This document shows positions 1-6,632 of a DNA stretch of 10,621 bases, in pieces. The stretch is from the NCBI GenBank assembly GCA_028699365.1, contig JAQVUQ010000056.1, forward strand, positions 1 through 10,621. Direction: 5' to 3'. The translations under genes and the position numbers were made by a program. Numbering within the stretch: the stretch's first letter is position 1; the number at the start of each line of letters is the position of its first letter. This stretch comes from UBA5359 sp028699365 [NCBI: bacterium] (lineage in GTDB: Bacteria > UBP13 > UBA5359). The notes under the pieces were generated by a model, which searched no databases, was not told the origin of the DNA, and saw only the letters and a list, made by a program, of their open reading frames with translations.

Positions 1-1746
1 GACATCGTGATTATTACCATCAAGAATCGCAGTAAGAAAGTACGATGTGCTTAGCAAAGCTTTATCAAGATGCCTGGCCGGTTCTTTAGCCTGATAGTAA
101 GGCAGGCGGGCAAGCCTGATGAACTCCCTGGTTACATCCGTATAGAAAGCCCTGTCATATAGCATCAACGGCTTGCCGATAAAGACAAGGTAATACCCAA
201 GTAATTTATTTTCAAAAAAGTAACCTGACCGATTGAGCCAACGTGCCCTCTCGGATAAACTGCCCGTTGCCTGGGACATCTCATCGCCGGCACAAGCAAA
301 TCCGTATTTCACAGAGGATATGTAATCCTCCTGCTTGTCGTCTATGACACACGCCAAACGCCGGTAATCCTCGTAAGAGACTCTGCCACCGGAAAGCTTC
401 AGCGCATCCCGCAGAGGATATACACTCCTGGCAGTAAAACGACTTACCAAAAAATAAGATAACGGACAATTGTCAAGGCTGTTTTCCAGGCGTAATCCCG
501 TTATGGCTGATTGCATGGCCTCGGCATAACTCCCTTTATCCGCCAGAATACAGGTATAAATCCCTTGAAGCATCGCCAGATCGGCCAGCTCGTTTGCAGG
601 CGGCGACTGCATAGCAAAGCCCAATTCATAATCCAGGTCGAAGCGACATTGAGGCATATCGACGGCCTTCCTGATCGTTTGGAAAAGATTGTCAGCACAG
701 AGGTCATCAGTTATCATTCTCACGATGTCTTCACGCTGCCGGCGGTCAAGACCGCTGAAAGCATTAGGGTTCATATCCAGCACATACGGCGTTTTTTTGT
801 ATAAGCTCTCCGCATATCCCCAGGCTTCCTCATGGCGGGCTTTCAGCCGTTTGGAGAGGTCAAACGCCTTACGGTAGGCAAACATGGCATTCTCTTTATC
901 GGGCACAGGCGGCGGGGCTACCTCTTTAACAGTGAATTCGAGACCGGCCTGACGAGCCCGCAATACGGCCTTGTCCAGTACTCTGTCGGACAGAAGACCG
1001 CTTATTCCATAAGCGGCATAGATTGGGATAATAATTGCCGCCGATGCACGAGACAATACCCGCGCCATGCCGGCGCCACGGACAATCCCCCTCCAGACGG
1101 CAACGGCAAGAATTATTAAAACAGCCAGCAAGGCTGACAACAGTATCAACGGAAGTCTGTAGATCAGAGCCTGGCTTGCGCCGGATAACGATATGAGCAA
1201 CAACACCGGCAACGGCAGAAGCATCAGACATCCGGCAAACAGCATCAACGGCATTAGAACCGCCGATATCAAAGGGCTCTTGAAAATCAGAGTGGCGAGC
1301 AAAGTGCCTGTGTATATAACGATCAGGAGCAACGGATAACCCAGCGAGATGATGGACGATTCGGATTTGAAAAGAAACGGTGTTCCGCCACCCGAGCGGT
1401 GAAAGATTATCCCTATTGCCAACGTCAGAATCGCCAGCAGCGCCAATCCAAAGAGATACTTTATCGTGAACAGCCTGACCGCGCCGATAGGCCTGCTCAA
1501 CAGAAACAGCCTGGTATCTTCGGCAAGCTCACCGGCAAAGGGTATGGCGCCGAGTAAGAGCGCAAAGACAACCGGAGAGAACCAGCCGGCAATGTTGATA
1601 ACGTTGTCAATCGAACCTGCAACATTAGCTGTCGCCCCAAACCGGTATATCCCAACCAAAAGCAATCTGAAAGCAATCGCCATCAGCAGCAGTGTCAGAA
1701 CTATTGCTCGCTGTTCCCGCCATTCCTTCCGAATCAAAGATCGCAT
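1..1746 (-). CDS. ABC-2-type permease with large C-terminal extracytoplasmic domain (partial, 3' end off window)
   Basis: The minus strand is open from the ATG at 1744-1746 to base 1, giving 582 codons with no stop, so the 3' end lies outside the window. GAGGAGG sits about 8 nt before the ATG, which fixes the start. The N-terminus (LIRKEWREQR, residues 4-13) resembles the cytoplasmic start of ABC-2 permeases. Six or seven hydrophobic segments follow at roughly 15-33, 54-72, 94-115, 133-155, 159-186, 196-217 and 232-252. The stretch GELAEDTRLFLLSRPIG (72-88) fits the ABC-2 pattern before the third segment. From about residue 253 the protein is soluble. It contains PPPVPDKENAMFAYRKAF (278-295) and a helical part around 384-470, resembling domains I associate with planctomycete-type secreted proteins. 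It follows the GntR gene after 43 nt and is probably co-transcribed. No ATPase gene is visible; one may lie beyond the left edge. The permease role is inferred from hydropathy and motifs. Confidence 0.72.
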   Translation of the reverse strand, partial: MRSLIRKEWREQRAIVLTLLLMAIAFRLLLVGIYRFGATANVAGSIDNVINIAGWFSPVVFALLLGAIPFAGELAEDTRLFLLSRPIGAVRLFTIKYLFGLALLAILTLAIGIIFHRSGGGTPFLFKSESSIISLGYPLLLIVIYTGTLLATLIFKSPLISAVLMPLMLFAGCLMLLPLPVLLLISLSGASQALIYRLPLILLSALLAVLIILAVAVWRGIVRGAGMARVLSRASAAIIIPIYAAYGISGLLSDRVLDKAVLRARQAGLEFTVKEVAPPPVPDKENAMFAYRKAFDLSKRLKARHEEAWGYAESLYKKTPYVLDMNPNAFSGLDRRQREDIVRMITDDLCADNLFQTIRKAVDMPQCRFDLDYELGFAMQSPPANELADLAMLQGIYTCILADKGSYAEAMQSAITGLRLENSLDNCPLSYFLVSRFTARSVYPLRDALKLSGGRVSYEDYRRLACVIDDKQEDYISSVKYGFACAGDEMSQATGSLSERARWLNRSGYFFENKLLGYYLVFIGKPLMLYDRAFYTDVTREFIRLARLPYYQAKEPARHLDKALLSTSYFLTAILDGNNHDV

Positions 1747-1789
1747 ATGTCTTACCTCCTCTGATCGTCCCTGATAATGTCCGGAGCAA

Positions 1790-2170
1790 CTAACCGAAAT
1801 GCTTGTCTATATAATCAGCAAACAAAGCCGCCGTCTCTTTACCGTCCAACCCCATTTCCGCCGCCAGCTTGATAGCATCTTCCACAGCTCCCGCGACTAT
1901 CCGTCTCTTCTCGGTCTCATTGATGGCAACAGCCTCGGCGGATATGAAATTGCCGTCGCCCCAGCGACTGTCGATCATCCCTTCCTGACGCAAATCACGG
2001 TAAGCCCGGGCCACGGTATTGGGATTAATGCGGAGCTGCAACGCCAACTCCCTTACGGGAGGCAACTGGTCTCCAGGGCGTAACAACCCGGCAGCCGCCT
2101 GGCGCTTTACCTGGGCGATAATCTGCATATATATGGGAACGCCGTTATCATTTTCCAGCTTTATGTGCAC
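1790..2170 (-). CDS. GntR-family transcriptional repressor, YtrA subfamily
   Basis: This 126-residue protein consists of an N-terminal winged helix-turn-helix (about residues 8-76) and a short helical tail, the size and shape of YtrA-type GntR regulators, which lack a large effector domain. Diagnostic motifs are IYMQI (13-17), LLRPGDQLPPVRELA (29-43) and INPNTVARAYRDL (48-60). The usual wing glycines appear as RWGDGNF (69-75). The start is GTG at 2168-2170: an in-frame TGA lies two codons upstream, so no longer form is possible, and the Shine-Dalgarno sequence is weak (GGTGA). Members of this family usually repress their own operon, which commonly encodes ABC transporter parts. That fits the permease 43 nt downstream. 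An imperfect 27-bp palindrome overlaps the -10 box of its promoter and is the natural operator candidate. Confidence 0.9.
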   Translation of the reverse strand: MHIKLENDNGVPIYMQIIAQVKRQAAAGLLRPGDQLPPVRELALQLRINPNTVARAYRDLRQEGMIDSRWGDGNFISAEAVAINETEKRRIVAGAVEDAIKLAAEMGLDGKETAALFADYIDKHFG

Positions 2171-2192
2171 AGGTCACCATTAAATCGATAAG

Positions 2193-2219
2193 TTGTAGTG
2201 TATTAATACTATAGTACAA
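2193..2219 (-). promoter_or_regulatory. Candidate operator for the YtrA-type repressor
   Basis: A 27-bp imperfect palindrome is centred on base 2206, with 10 of 13 symmetric pairs matching. Its ends are TTGTA (2193-2197) and TACAA (2215-2219). Two perfect 10-bp palindromes lie inside it, GTATTAATAC (2200-2209) and TACTATAGTA (2207-2216). It covers the end of the -10 hexamer and the predicted transcription start of the regulator gene. Binding there would block initiation, as expected for an auto-repressor. That the GntR protein binds here is inferred from position and symmetry. Confidence 0.6.
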
Positions 2220-2246
2220 TATACAGACAAAAAACTGATGTGTCAA
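2218..2246 (-). promoter_or_regulatory. Sigma70-type promoter of the GntR-permease unit
   Basis: Reading the minus strand, a perfect -35 box TTGACA (2246-2241) is followed by a 17-nt spacer and the -10 box TATATT (2223-2218), which matches consensus at five of six positions. The predicted start is near 2211, about 40 nt before the GTG of the regulator. The -35 box lies within the 3' arm and loop of the terminator hairpin of the upstream oad operon. Confidence 0.75.
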
Positions 2247-2262
2247 CCGGACATCATCAGTT
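2229..2262 (-). terminator. Rho-independent terminator of the birA-oadGAB operon
   Basis: On the minus strand AACTGATG (2262-2255) pairs with CATCAGTT (2240-2233). After a one-base bulge, TGTC pairs with GACA around the 5-nt loop CGGTT, giving a 12-bp stem. A run of six T (2234-2229) forms the end of the stem and continues past it. It lies about 90 nt past the oadB stop. There is no T-run on the plus-strand side, so it acts in the minus direction only. Confidence 0.8.
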
Positions 2263-2350
2263 CATGCTGTCACGTTTTTATAAATAATGATGGTTGCAGA
2301 TAAACAGCTCTGCTCCAGAGCAACGGTTCCTCTTGTAACATGCGGCGCTG

Positions 2351-3490
2351 TCAGTGAACCAGCGCCAGCAGAACACCGGCGGCTACGGCGGAGCCGATGA
2401 CACCGGAGACGTTGGGACCCATGGCATGCATGAGCAGAAAATTATCCGGGCGGGACTCCAGCCCCAGCTTGTTGGCAACCCTGGCAGCCATGGGAACGGC
2501 CGAGACTCCGGCAGATCCTATCAGAGGATTGATCTTATCCCTGGAGAAAGCGTTCATTAACCTGGCCAGCAGAATTCCCGAGGCTGTACCCACTGAAAAA
2601 GCGATCAATCCCAGCAGCAGTATACCCAGCGTCTCTACCCGCAGAAACTGTTCCGAAGAAAGCTTTGATCCCACGGCCAGGCCTAGAAGGATGGTCACAA
2701 TGTTGATGAACTCATTCTGCACCGTCTTTGACAGGCGTTCCGCCACTCCGGATTCACGCAACAGATTGCCGAAGGCAAGAGCGCCGATCAAGGGCGTAGC
2801 CGTGGGCAACAGCAGGATGCAGAGTACCAGGATAATGAAAGGGAAGATCACCTTCTCCGTTTTGGATACCGGACGAAGCTGAAGCATCTCTATGCGACGT
2901 TCATCCTCCGTAGTCAGCCAGCGCATGATAGGCGGCTGTATTATGGGCACCAGTGCCATGTAGGAGTATGCCGCCACGGCAATGGCTCCCAGCAGATGCG
3001 GAGCCAGGCGCGAGGTCAGAAATATGGCTGTCGGCCCGTCGGCACCGCCGATAATGCCGATGGAAGCGGCTTCTTTCAGGCCGAAATCGAAACCGAAATA
3101 CTTGGCCAGCAGCAACGCACCCATGAGAGTAGTGAAGATACCGAATTGCGCTGCCGCCCCCAGGAGAGCGGTTCTGGGATTGGCGATAAGCGGGCCGAAA
3201 TCCGTCATGGCGCCGACACCCATGAAGATGAAGAGGGGAAACAGCCCCGTCGCTATACCGGAGTGGTAGATCATGCCCAGAAAACCGTCGGATCCGGCCA
3301 TACCGGCTACGGGTATGTTGGAAAGGAGGCCGCCGAAGCCGATGGGAATCAGCAACAGCGGCTCAAAGCCCTTTTTGATGGCCAGCCAGATCAGGACCAG
3401 ACTCACAACAATCATCAAAATCTGTCCGGCAGTCATATTGACCACACCGGTAGATAACCACAAGGAATTAAGCATATCCCGAAAATTCAC
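2351..3490 (-). CDS. oadB: Na+-pumping decarboxylase beta subunit (OadB/GcdB/MmdB family)
   Basis: The integral-membrane subunit of biotin-dependent Na+-translocating decarboxylases removes CO2 from carboxybiotin and couples this to Na+ export across the cytoplasmic membrane. The 379-residue protein has the usual length and many hydrophobic segments. Family signatures are [20 protein letters not shown] (145-164, with the conserved Asp151), [16 protein letters not shown] (175-190), [15 protein letters not shown] (228-242), [13 protein letters not shown] (258-270), [18 protein letters not shown] (321-338) and [21 protein letters not shown] (352-372). It starts with GTG at 3488-3490, preceded by AGGAG at about 8 nt, and begins 20 nt after the oadA stop. 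Beta subunits of the oxaloacetate, methylmalonyl-CoA and glutaconyl-CoA enzymes are nearly interchangeable in sequence. The substrate is therefore set by the alpha subunit. Confidence 0.95.
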   Translation of the reverse strand: MNFRDMLNSLWLSTGVVNMTAGQILMIVVSLVLIWLAIKKGFEPLLLIPIGFGGLLSNIPVAGMAGSDGFLGMIYHSGIATGLFPLFIFMGVGAMTDFGPLIANPRTALLGAAAQFGIFTTLMGALLLAKYFGFDFGLKEAASIGIIGGADGPTAIFLTSRLAPHLLGAIAVAAYSYMALVPIIQPPIMRWLTTEDERRIEMLQLRPVSKTEKVIFPFIILVLCILLLPTATPLIGALAFGNLLRESGVAERLSKTVQNEFINIVTILLGLAVGSKLSSEQFLRVETLGILLLGLIAFSVGTASGILLARLMNAFSRDKINPLIGSAGVSAVPMAARVANKLGLESRPDNFLLMHAMGPNVSGVIGSAVAAGVLLALVH

Positions 3491-3510
3491 CTTAGCGCTC
3501 CTACGTCCTA

Positions 3511-5307
3511 TTAATTAATGGCCACAAGCACCTGACCGGTGCTGACCTGATCCCCGACTGTGACCGCGATGGAAGCCACCTCGCCGGTAACCGGAGATTT
3601 GATCTCCGTCTCCATCTTCATCGCTTCCAGGAGCAGCAGCGTCTTACCGCTTTCCACCCTGTCACCGATATTCACCTTTATGCCGGTCACGGCTCCCGGC
3701 AACGGCGCTTTGACATCCGCCGCCTGACAGGTTGTAGCGGTGCTGCTTACAGCGTCTTTATCTATGCCTGCCCTGATGCCGATATCGTAGCTTCTACCGT
3801 TTATCAGTGCCTTGTTCCCATCCAACGATACAGGATAGTCCCTTCCGTTAACCGTCACGGTATAGCTGCCGGCACCCCTTTCGACATCGGCCTCAGCCTC
3901 ATCTTTCTTCTTCCTGACACCGATATGAGCTTCACCCTTAAGAAAAGTCATGCCCTTATCCTTGCAGGTGGCGGCAATGAATATATTCTCATCCGTTTCC
4001 GGCAGTCCGTGCTCTCGCAGCATGGCCGAGGCTGCCTTCACTCCCTTTTGGGGATCAGCGTCGTTTATTTCCAGAGGATTCACAGTCGTGGGCTCCAGCC
4101 CAAGCTGCTCGGCGGCTATTGCCGCAATCTCCGGATCAGGAGACACAGGCGTGCGCCCGAAGTATCCCAGAACCATCTTGCCGTAACCGTCGGCAATCTT
4201 CTTCCACTGGCCGAACATGACGTTGTTGAAGGCCTGCTGAAAGTAGAACTGCGATACCGGCGTCACGGAAGTCCCAAAACCGCCCAGCCTGACGACTTCG
4301 CTCATGGCCTTTATAACCTCGGGATACCTGTCCAGGATATTGCTGTCCCGCATCATCTGGGTGTTGGCGGTCAGCGCCCCCCCGGGCATAGGTGAATAGA
4401 TTATAAGCGGATCAACCGCCAGTGCCTCGGGCGGCATGAAATAATCCTGCAGGCACTCCTTGAACACCTCTTCCGCCTCCAGCACCTTGTCGATATCAAC
4501 ATCAAGGTGATACTCCGTTCCCCGCAGGGCATGCCACATGGTGATGATATCGGGCTGAGAGGTGCCGCCGGAAACCGGGGCCATAGCCAGATTGATGATA
4601 TCGGCACCGGCATCTATAGCCGCTTTATACGCCAGCACGCTGGTGCCTGCGGTTTCATGCGTGTGAAAGCTTATCTCAATGCCGCGCGACAGCATAGCCC
4701 TGGCCTGCTTTATCGTCTCGTAGACCTTGGCAGGAGTCGAAGTCCCCGAAGCATCCTTGAAACAAACGGTGTGAAACGGGATATCGGCGTCCAGAATGTC
4801 CCTGAGCACCTGGATGTAGTAGTCAGGAGTATGCGCTCCTTCACACCCCGGCGGCAGTTCCATCATGGTTACGGTTATCTCATGCTTCAATCCGGCCTCT
4901 GCTATGCATCTGCCGCTGTAGGTCAGGTTGCGAACATCGTTAAGGGCATCGAAGTTGCGAATAGTGGTCATGCCGTGCTTCTTGAAAAGCTGCGCATGCA
5001 ACCGGATGATATCGCTGCTCTGAGACTCCAATCCCACCACGTTGATGCCCCTGGCCAGCGTCTGCAGATCCGCATCCGGACCGGCAGCCTGCCTGAAGGC
5101 ATCCATCATGGCAAAGGCATCCTCGTTGCAGTAAAAGTAGAGCGATTGGAAACGAGCCCCGCCCCCGGCTTCAAAATGCCTGATACCCGCATCCCTGGCA
5201 GCCTCCACCGCCGGCAGAAAATCCCGGGTCAGGACTCTGGCGCCGTATACCGACTGAAAGCCGTCCCGGAAAGACGTATCCATGATTCTTATCAATTTTT
5301 TGCTCAT
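3511..5307 (-). CDS. oadA: Decarboxylase alpha subunit: carboxyltransferase plus biotin carrier (OadA-like)
   Basis: The alpha subunit transfers a carboxyl group from a 2-oxo acid, probably oxaloacetate, to its own biotin. The N-terminal HMGL-like TIM barrel (about 1-265) has [10 protein letters not shown] (10-19, metal Asp10 and substrate-side Arg14/Gln18), [10 protein letters not shown] (119-128), the Lys184 motif CFKDASG, metal ligands HTH (215-217) and SGGTSQP (246-252). The conserved post-barrel domain (about 280-465) contains [14 protein letters not shown] and [20 protein letters not shown]. The C-terminal biotinyl domain (about 532-598) has EAMKMET with Lys564 as biotin site, 35th residue from the end as usual. 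At 598 residues it is full length. It differs from classical OadA and pyruvate carboxylase where those read EVWGGATFD; here it is EAGGGARFQ (46-54). It may be a distinct subfamily with a related substrate. ATG at 5305-5307 has GAGG about 9 nt upstream. A CoA-ester substrate is unlikely because those enzymes use a crotonase-fold subunit. Confidence 0.9.
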   Translation of the reverse strand: MSKKLIRIMDTSFRDGFQSVYGARVLTRDFLPAVEAARDAGIRHFEAGGGARFQSLYFYCNEDAFAMMDAFRQAAGPDADLQTLARGINVVGLESQSSDIIRLHAQLFKKHGMTTIRNFDALNDVRNLTYSGRCIAEAGLKHEITVTMMELPPGCEGAHTPDYYIQVLRDILDADIPFHTVCFKDASGTSTPAKVYETIKQARAMLSRGIEISFHTHETAGTSVLAYKAAIDAGADIINLAMAPVSGGTSQPDIITMWHALRGTEYHLDVDIDKVLEAEEVFKECLQDYFMPPEALAVDPLIIYSPMPGGALTANTQMMRDSNILDRYPEVIKAMSEVVRLGGFGTSVTPVSQFYFQQAFNNVMFGQWKKIADGYGKMVLGYFGRTPVSPDPEIAAIAAEQLGLEPTTVNPLEINDADPQKGVKAASAMLREHGLPETDENIFIAATCKDKGMTFLKGEAHIGVRKKKDEAEADVERGAGSYTVTVNGRDYPVSLDGNKALINGRSYDIGIRAGIDKDAVSSTATTCQAADVKAPLPGAVTGIKVNIGDRVESGKTLLLLEAMKMETEIKSPVTGEVASIAVTVGDQVSTGQVLVAIN

Positions 5308-5328
5308 ATTCTTTTACCTCTTGATTAA

Positions 5329-5417
5329 GTTCCAAGTTCAATGTTCACCGTTCCAAAGTTATCAAGCACAGAACTTGGGCCATCTGCCTGGAAACCTTGA
5401 ACTTTGAACATCTGAAC
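5329..5417. repeat. Heptad-spaced GTTC/GAAC repeats in inverted orientation between oadG and oadA
   Basis: GTTC occurs at 5329, 5336, 5343 and 5350, exactly 7 nt apart. The complementary GAAC occurs at 5399, 5406 and 5414, spaced 7 and 8 nt, plus a lone copy at 5371. The two clusters face each other. CCAAGTTC (5332-5339) and GAACTTGG (5371-5378) are perfectly complementary and could form a stem around a 31-nt loop. The region separates genes of one operon by 124 nt, an unusually long gap here, and no ORF occupies it. I recall similar heptad arrays as dispersed intergenic repeats in several bacterial phyla. The function is unknown. Confidence 0.65.
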
Positions 5418-5431
5418 CTTTAACCCGTTTT

Positions 5432-5647
5432 TTATAGTGCATGAATTGCTGCAATGACAGCCGCTATTTCCTCATCCCGGACAGCGCCGGCACTCTCCGT
5501 CACAACCGGCGTCTCTTCCTGCGGCCGGCACTTTGCTACTGCCTGAATTACCCTGCCGGTAATGTCTATGACCCCGACCATGATGCCCAGAAAAGCAAAC
5601 ACCGTCGTCATGCCGATTACCGTAATTATCAACCCTGTTACAAGCAT
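5432..5647 (-). CDS. oadG: Na+-pumping decarboxylase gamma subunit (OadG-like)
   Basis: This 71-residue protein has one N-terminal transmembrane helix (about 4-27, containing GLIITVIGMTTVFAFLGIMV). A Pro/Glu-rich linker follows, then a short C-terminal helix DEEIAAVIAAIHA, which is the usual architecture of OadG, the small subunit that anchors and assembles the complex. It overlaps the end of birA by 10 nt, since its ATG (5645-5647) precedes the birA TAA (5638-5640). GGAG at about 7 nt provides the ribosome site, so translation is probably coupled. The position between birA and oadA supports the assignment, because OadG sequences are too variable to assign on similarity alone. Confidence 0.88.
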   Translation of the reverse strand: MLVTGLIITVIGMTTVFAFLGIMVGVIDITGRVIQAVAKCRPQEETPVVTESAGAVRDEEIAAVIAAIHAL

Positions 5648-6381
5648 ATCAAATCTCCTGCTATGACGTTCCTCTCACCGCCGTCGTCCGCAGCCAGCAA
5701 CAGCGAACCGTCATCATTTATCCCCAGCGCGGTCCCGTATTCCGTTCCCTGAGCCGAATTCACGGCCATGCGGCAGCCTATATACGGGCTGCGACTCACA
5801 TATTCATCTTTTACCGATAAAAAGCCGTCATGAAGAAAAGCATCATAGCCGGCAAAAAATTCGTCCAGAAGACAAAAAATAAAACCATCCCTGTCAATCT
5901 CTTTGTCCGTCAGCAGGTTAAGAGATGCCGCAGGCTGTCCGATGCCGGTTAGATCGTCCTGCGACATGTTGAGGTTAACCCCTACACCGAGCACCATGCC
6001 GACAAGGTCATTGCCGGACCAGGATGCCTCGCTGAGAATACCGGCCAGTTTGCGCCCGTTCACCAAAACGTCATTGGGCCATTTAATGCAAGCAACGACG
6101 TCATAACCGTCCAGAAGACGGCAAAGGACGATAGAAGCGTATTGCGTAATATTGGAAATACAGAACGGTGAACCGGGTTTCATCTGAGGCTTGAGAACGA
6201 TAGTAAGATATGCGTTATCGCCGCTTTCCGATATCCATCTGCGATCTAGCCGCCCTCGTCCGGCGGTCTGTCGGGTAGCCGTGATGACCTGCCTGTCACT
6301 CAAGCCGGCGATATTCTTCAAAGCAAAACTATTGGTCGAATCCAACTCCGCAAAGGTCAGTATATTATGTTCGTAATCCAT
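5638..6381 (-). CDS. birA: Biotin--[biotin carboxyl-carrier protein] ligase, monofunctional
   Basis: The enzyme activates biotin with ATP to biotinyl-5'-AMP and transfers it to a carrier lysine, here presumably Lys564 of the adjacent OadA. At 247 residues it holds only the catalytic and C-terminal SH3-like domains. There is no N-terminal helix-turn-helix, so it should not act as the E. coli-type biotin repressor. Signatures are DSTN (14-17), the biotinyl-AMP loop AGRGRLDRRW (40-49), KWPNDVLVNGRKLAGILSE (100-118, with Lys111) and GVGVNLN (132-138). The C-terminal domain covers about 200-247. The start is ATG 6379-6381; GGTGGTGA lies just upstream and is partly enclosed in a hairpin. It is first in the operon and overlaps oadG by 10 nt, which ties ligase supply to its target. 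Confidence 0.94.
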   Translation of the reverse strand: MDYEHNILTFAELDSTNSFALKNIAGLSDRQVITATRQTAGRGRLDRRWISESGDNAYLTIVLKPQMKPGSPFCISNITQYASIVLCRLLDGYDVVACIKWPNDVLVNGRKLAGILSEASWSGNDLVGMVLGVGVNLNMSQDDLTGIGQPAASLNLLTDKEIDRDGFIFCLLDEFFAGYDAFLHDGFLSVKDEYVSRSPYIGCRMAVNSAQGTEYGTALGINDDGSLLLAADDGGERNVIAGDLICL

Positions 6382-6387
6382 TTCACC

Positions 6388-6403
6388 ACCGCCGTAAGGC
6401 GGT
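6388..6403 (-). promoter_or_regulatory. Leader hairpin over the birA ribosome binding site
   Basis: ACCGCC (6388-6393) and GGCGGT (6398-6403) form a perfect 6-bp GC-rich stem with a 4-nt loop. The proximal arm ends 6 nt before the birA ATG and runs into the GGTGGTGA that would bind the ribosome. The hairpin may lower initiation of birA. That it regulates anything is inferred. Confidence 0.5.
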
Positions 6404-6504
6404 AAATCTCACCTGCGATTGTACTGGCAACTACATCCGTAAGCCGATGCGCCCGCCACGATAATACGAGTGTTCAAACGGCAAGCCCTTCTGAGGCCCA
6501 TAGC

Positions 6505-6532
6505 ATTATACCACAAACTTTATTATTGAAAA
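6505..6532 (-). promoter_or_regulatory. Candidate sigma70-type promoter of the birA-oadGAB operon
   Basis: On the minus strand TTTTCA (6532-6527, four of six matches to the -35 consensus) is followed by a 16-nt spacer and a perfect -10 box TATAAT (6510-6505). The start would be near 6498, leaving a leader of about 117 nt before the birA ATG. I found no recognisable riboswitch or tRNA in this leader, only the hairpin next to the start codon. Confidence 0.6.
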
Positions 6533-6550
6533 GGGCATAATGGCAACCTT

Positions 6551-6620
6551 GCTAACAGCGGGGAAAAATGCTAACTTTATCTCGGTAATATCTAAGATAC
6601 GAGGCAAATATATTTACGAG
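6551..6620 (+). promoter_or_regulatory. Direct-repeat region upstream of the SDR gene
   Basis: GCTAAC occurs at 6551-6556 and 6570-6575 (19 bp apart), and TACGAG at 6598-6603 and 6615-6620 (17 bp apart). The 10-bp palindrome AAATATATTT (6606-6615) lies between the second pair, and the last repeat abuts the Shine-Dalgarno sequence. No convincing -35/-10 pair was found for the SDR. The repeats could be regulator half-sites, but chance cannot be excluded. Confidence 0.3.
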
Positions 6621-6632
6621 AGGTAACCGGAC

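Noticed and set aside
926-1774. Short ORFs on both strands across the permease region (926-1231 minus, 1466-1774 plus)
   Set aside because: The continuous minus-strand frame from 1746 to base 1, with a strong Shine-Dalgarno sequence and ABC-2 features, explains this region. The others are out-of-frame shadows.
2307-2321. Hairpin GCTCTG-CTC-CAGAGC after oadB as a terminator
   Set aside because: The 6-bp stem is not followed by a clear T-run on the minus strand. The structure at 2229-2262 is a far better terminator.
2397-3457. Plus-strand ORFs of 95-161 codons opposite oadB
   Set aside because: They are antisense shadows of a well-supported membrane protein. Translations are low in hydrophobic order and match nothing I recognise.
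4507-5328. 273-codon plus-strand ORF opposite oadA
   Set aside because: It is fully antisense to a gene with clear family motifs, and its translation shows no domain or ribosome site. It is an open shadow frame.
5329-5417. CRISPR array between oadG and oadA
   Set aside because: The repeat unit is only 7 nt, in two opposed clusters, with no 25-40 nt repeats, unique spacers or cas genes.
6411-6500. Possible tRNA or riboswitch in the birA leader
   Set aside because: No cloverleaf, T-arm consensus or conserved riboswitch core could be drawn. Only the short hairpin beside the start codon holds up.
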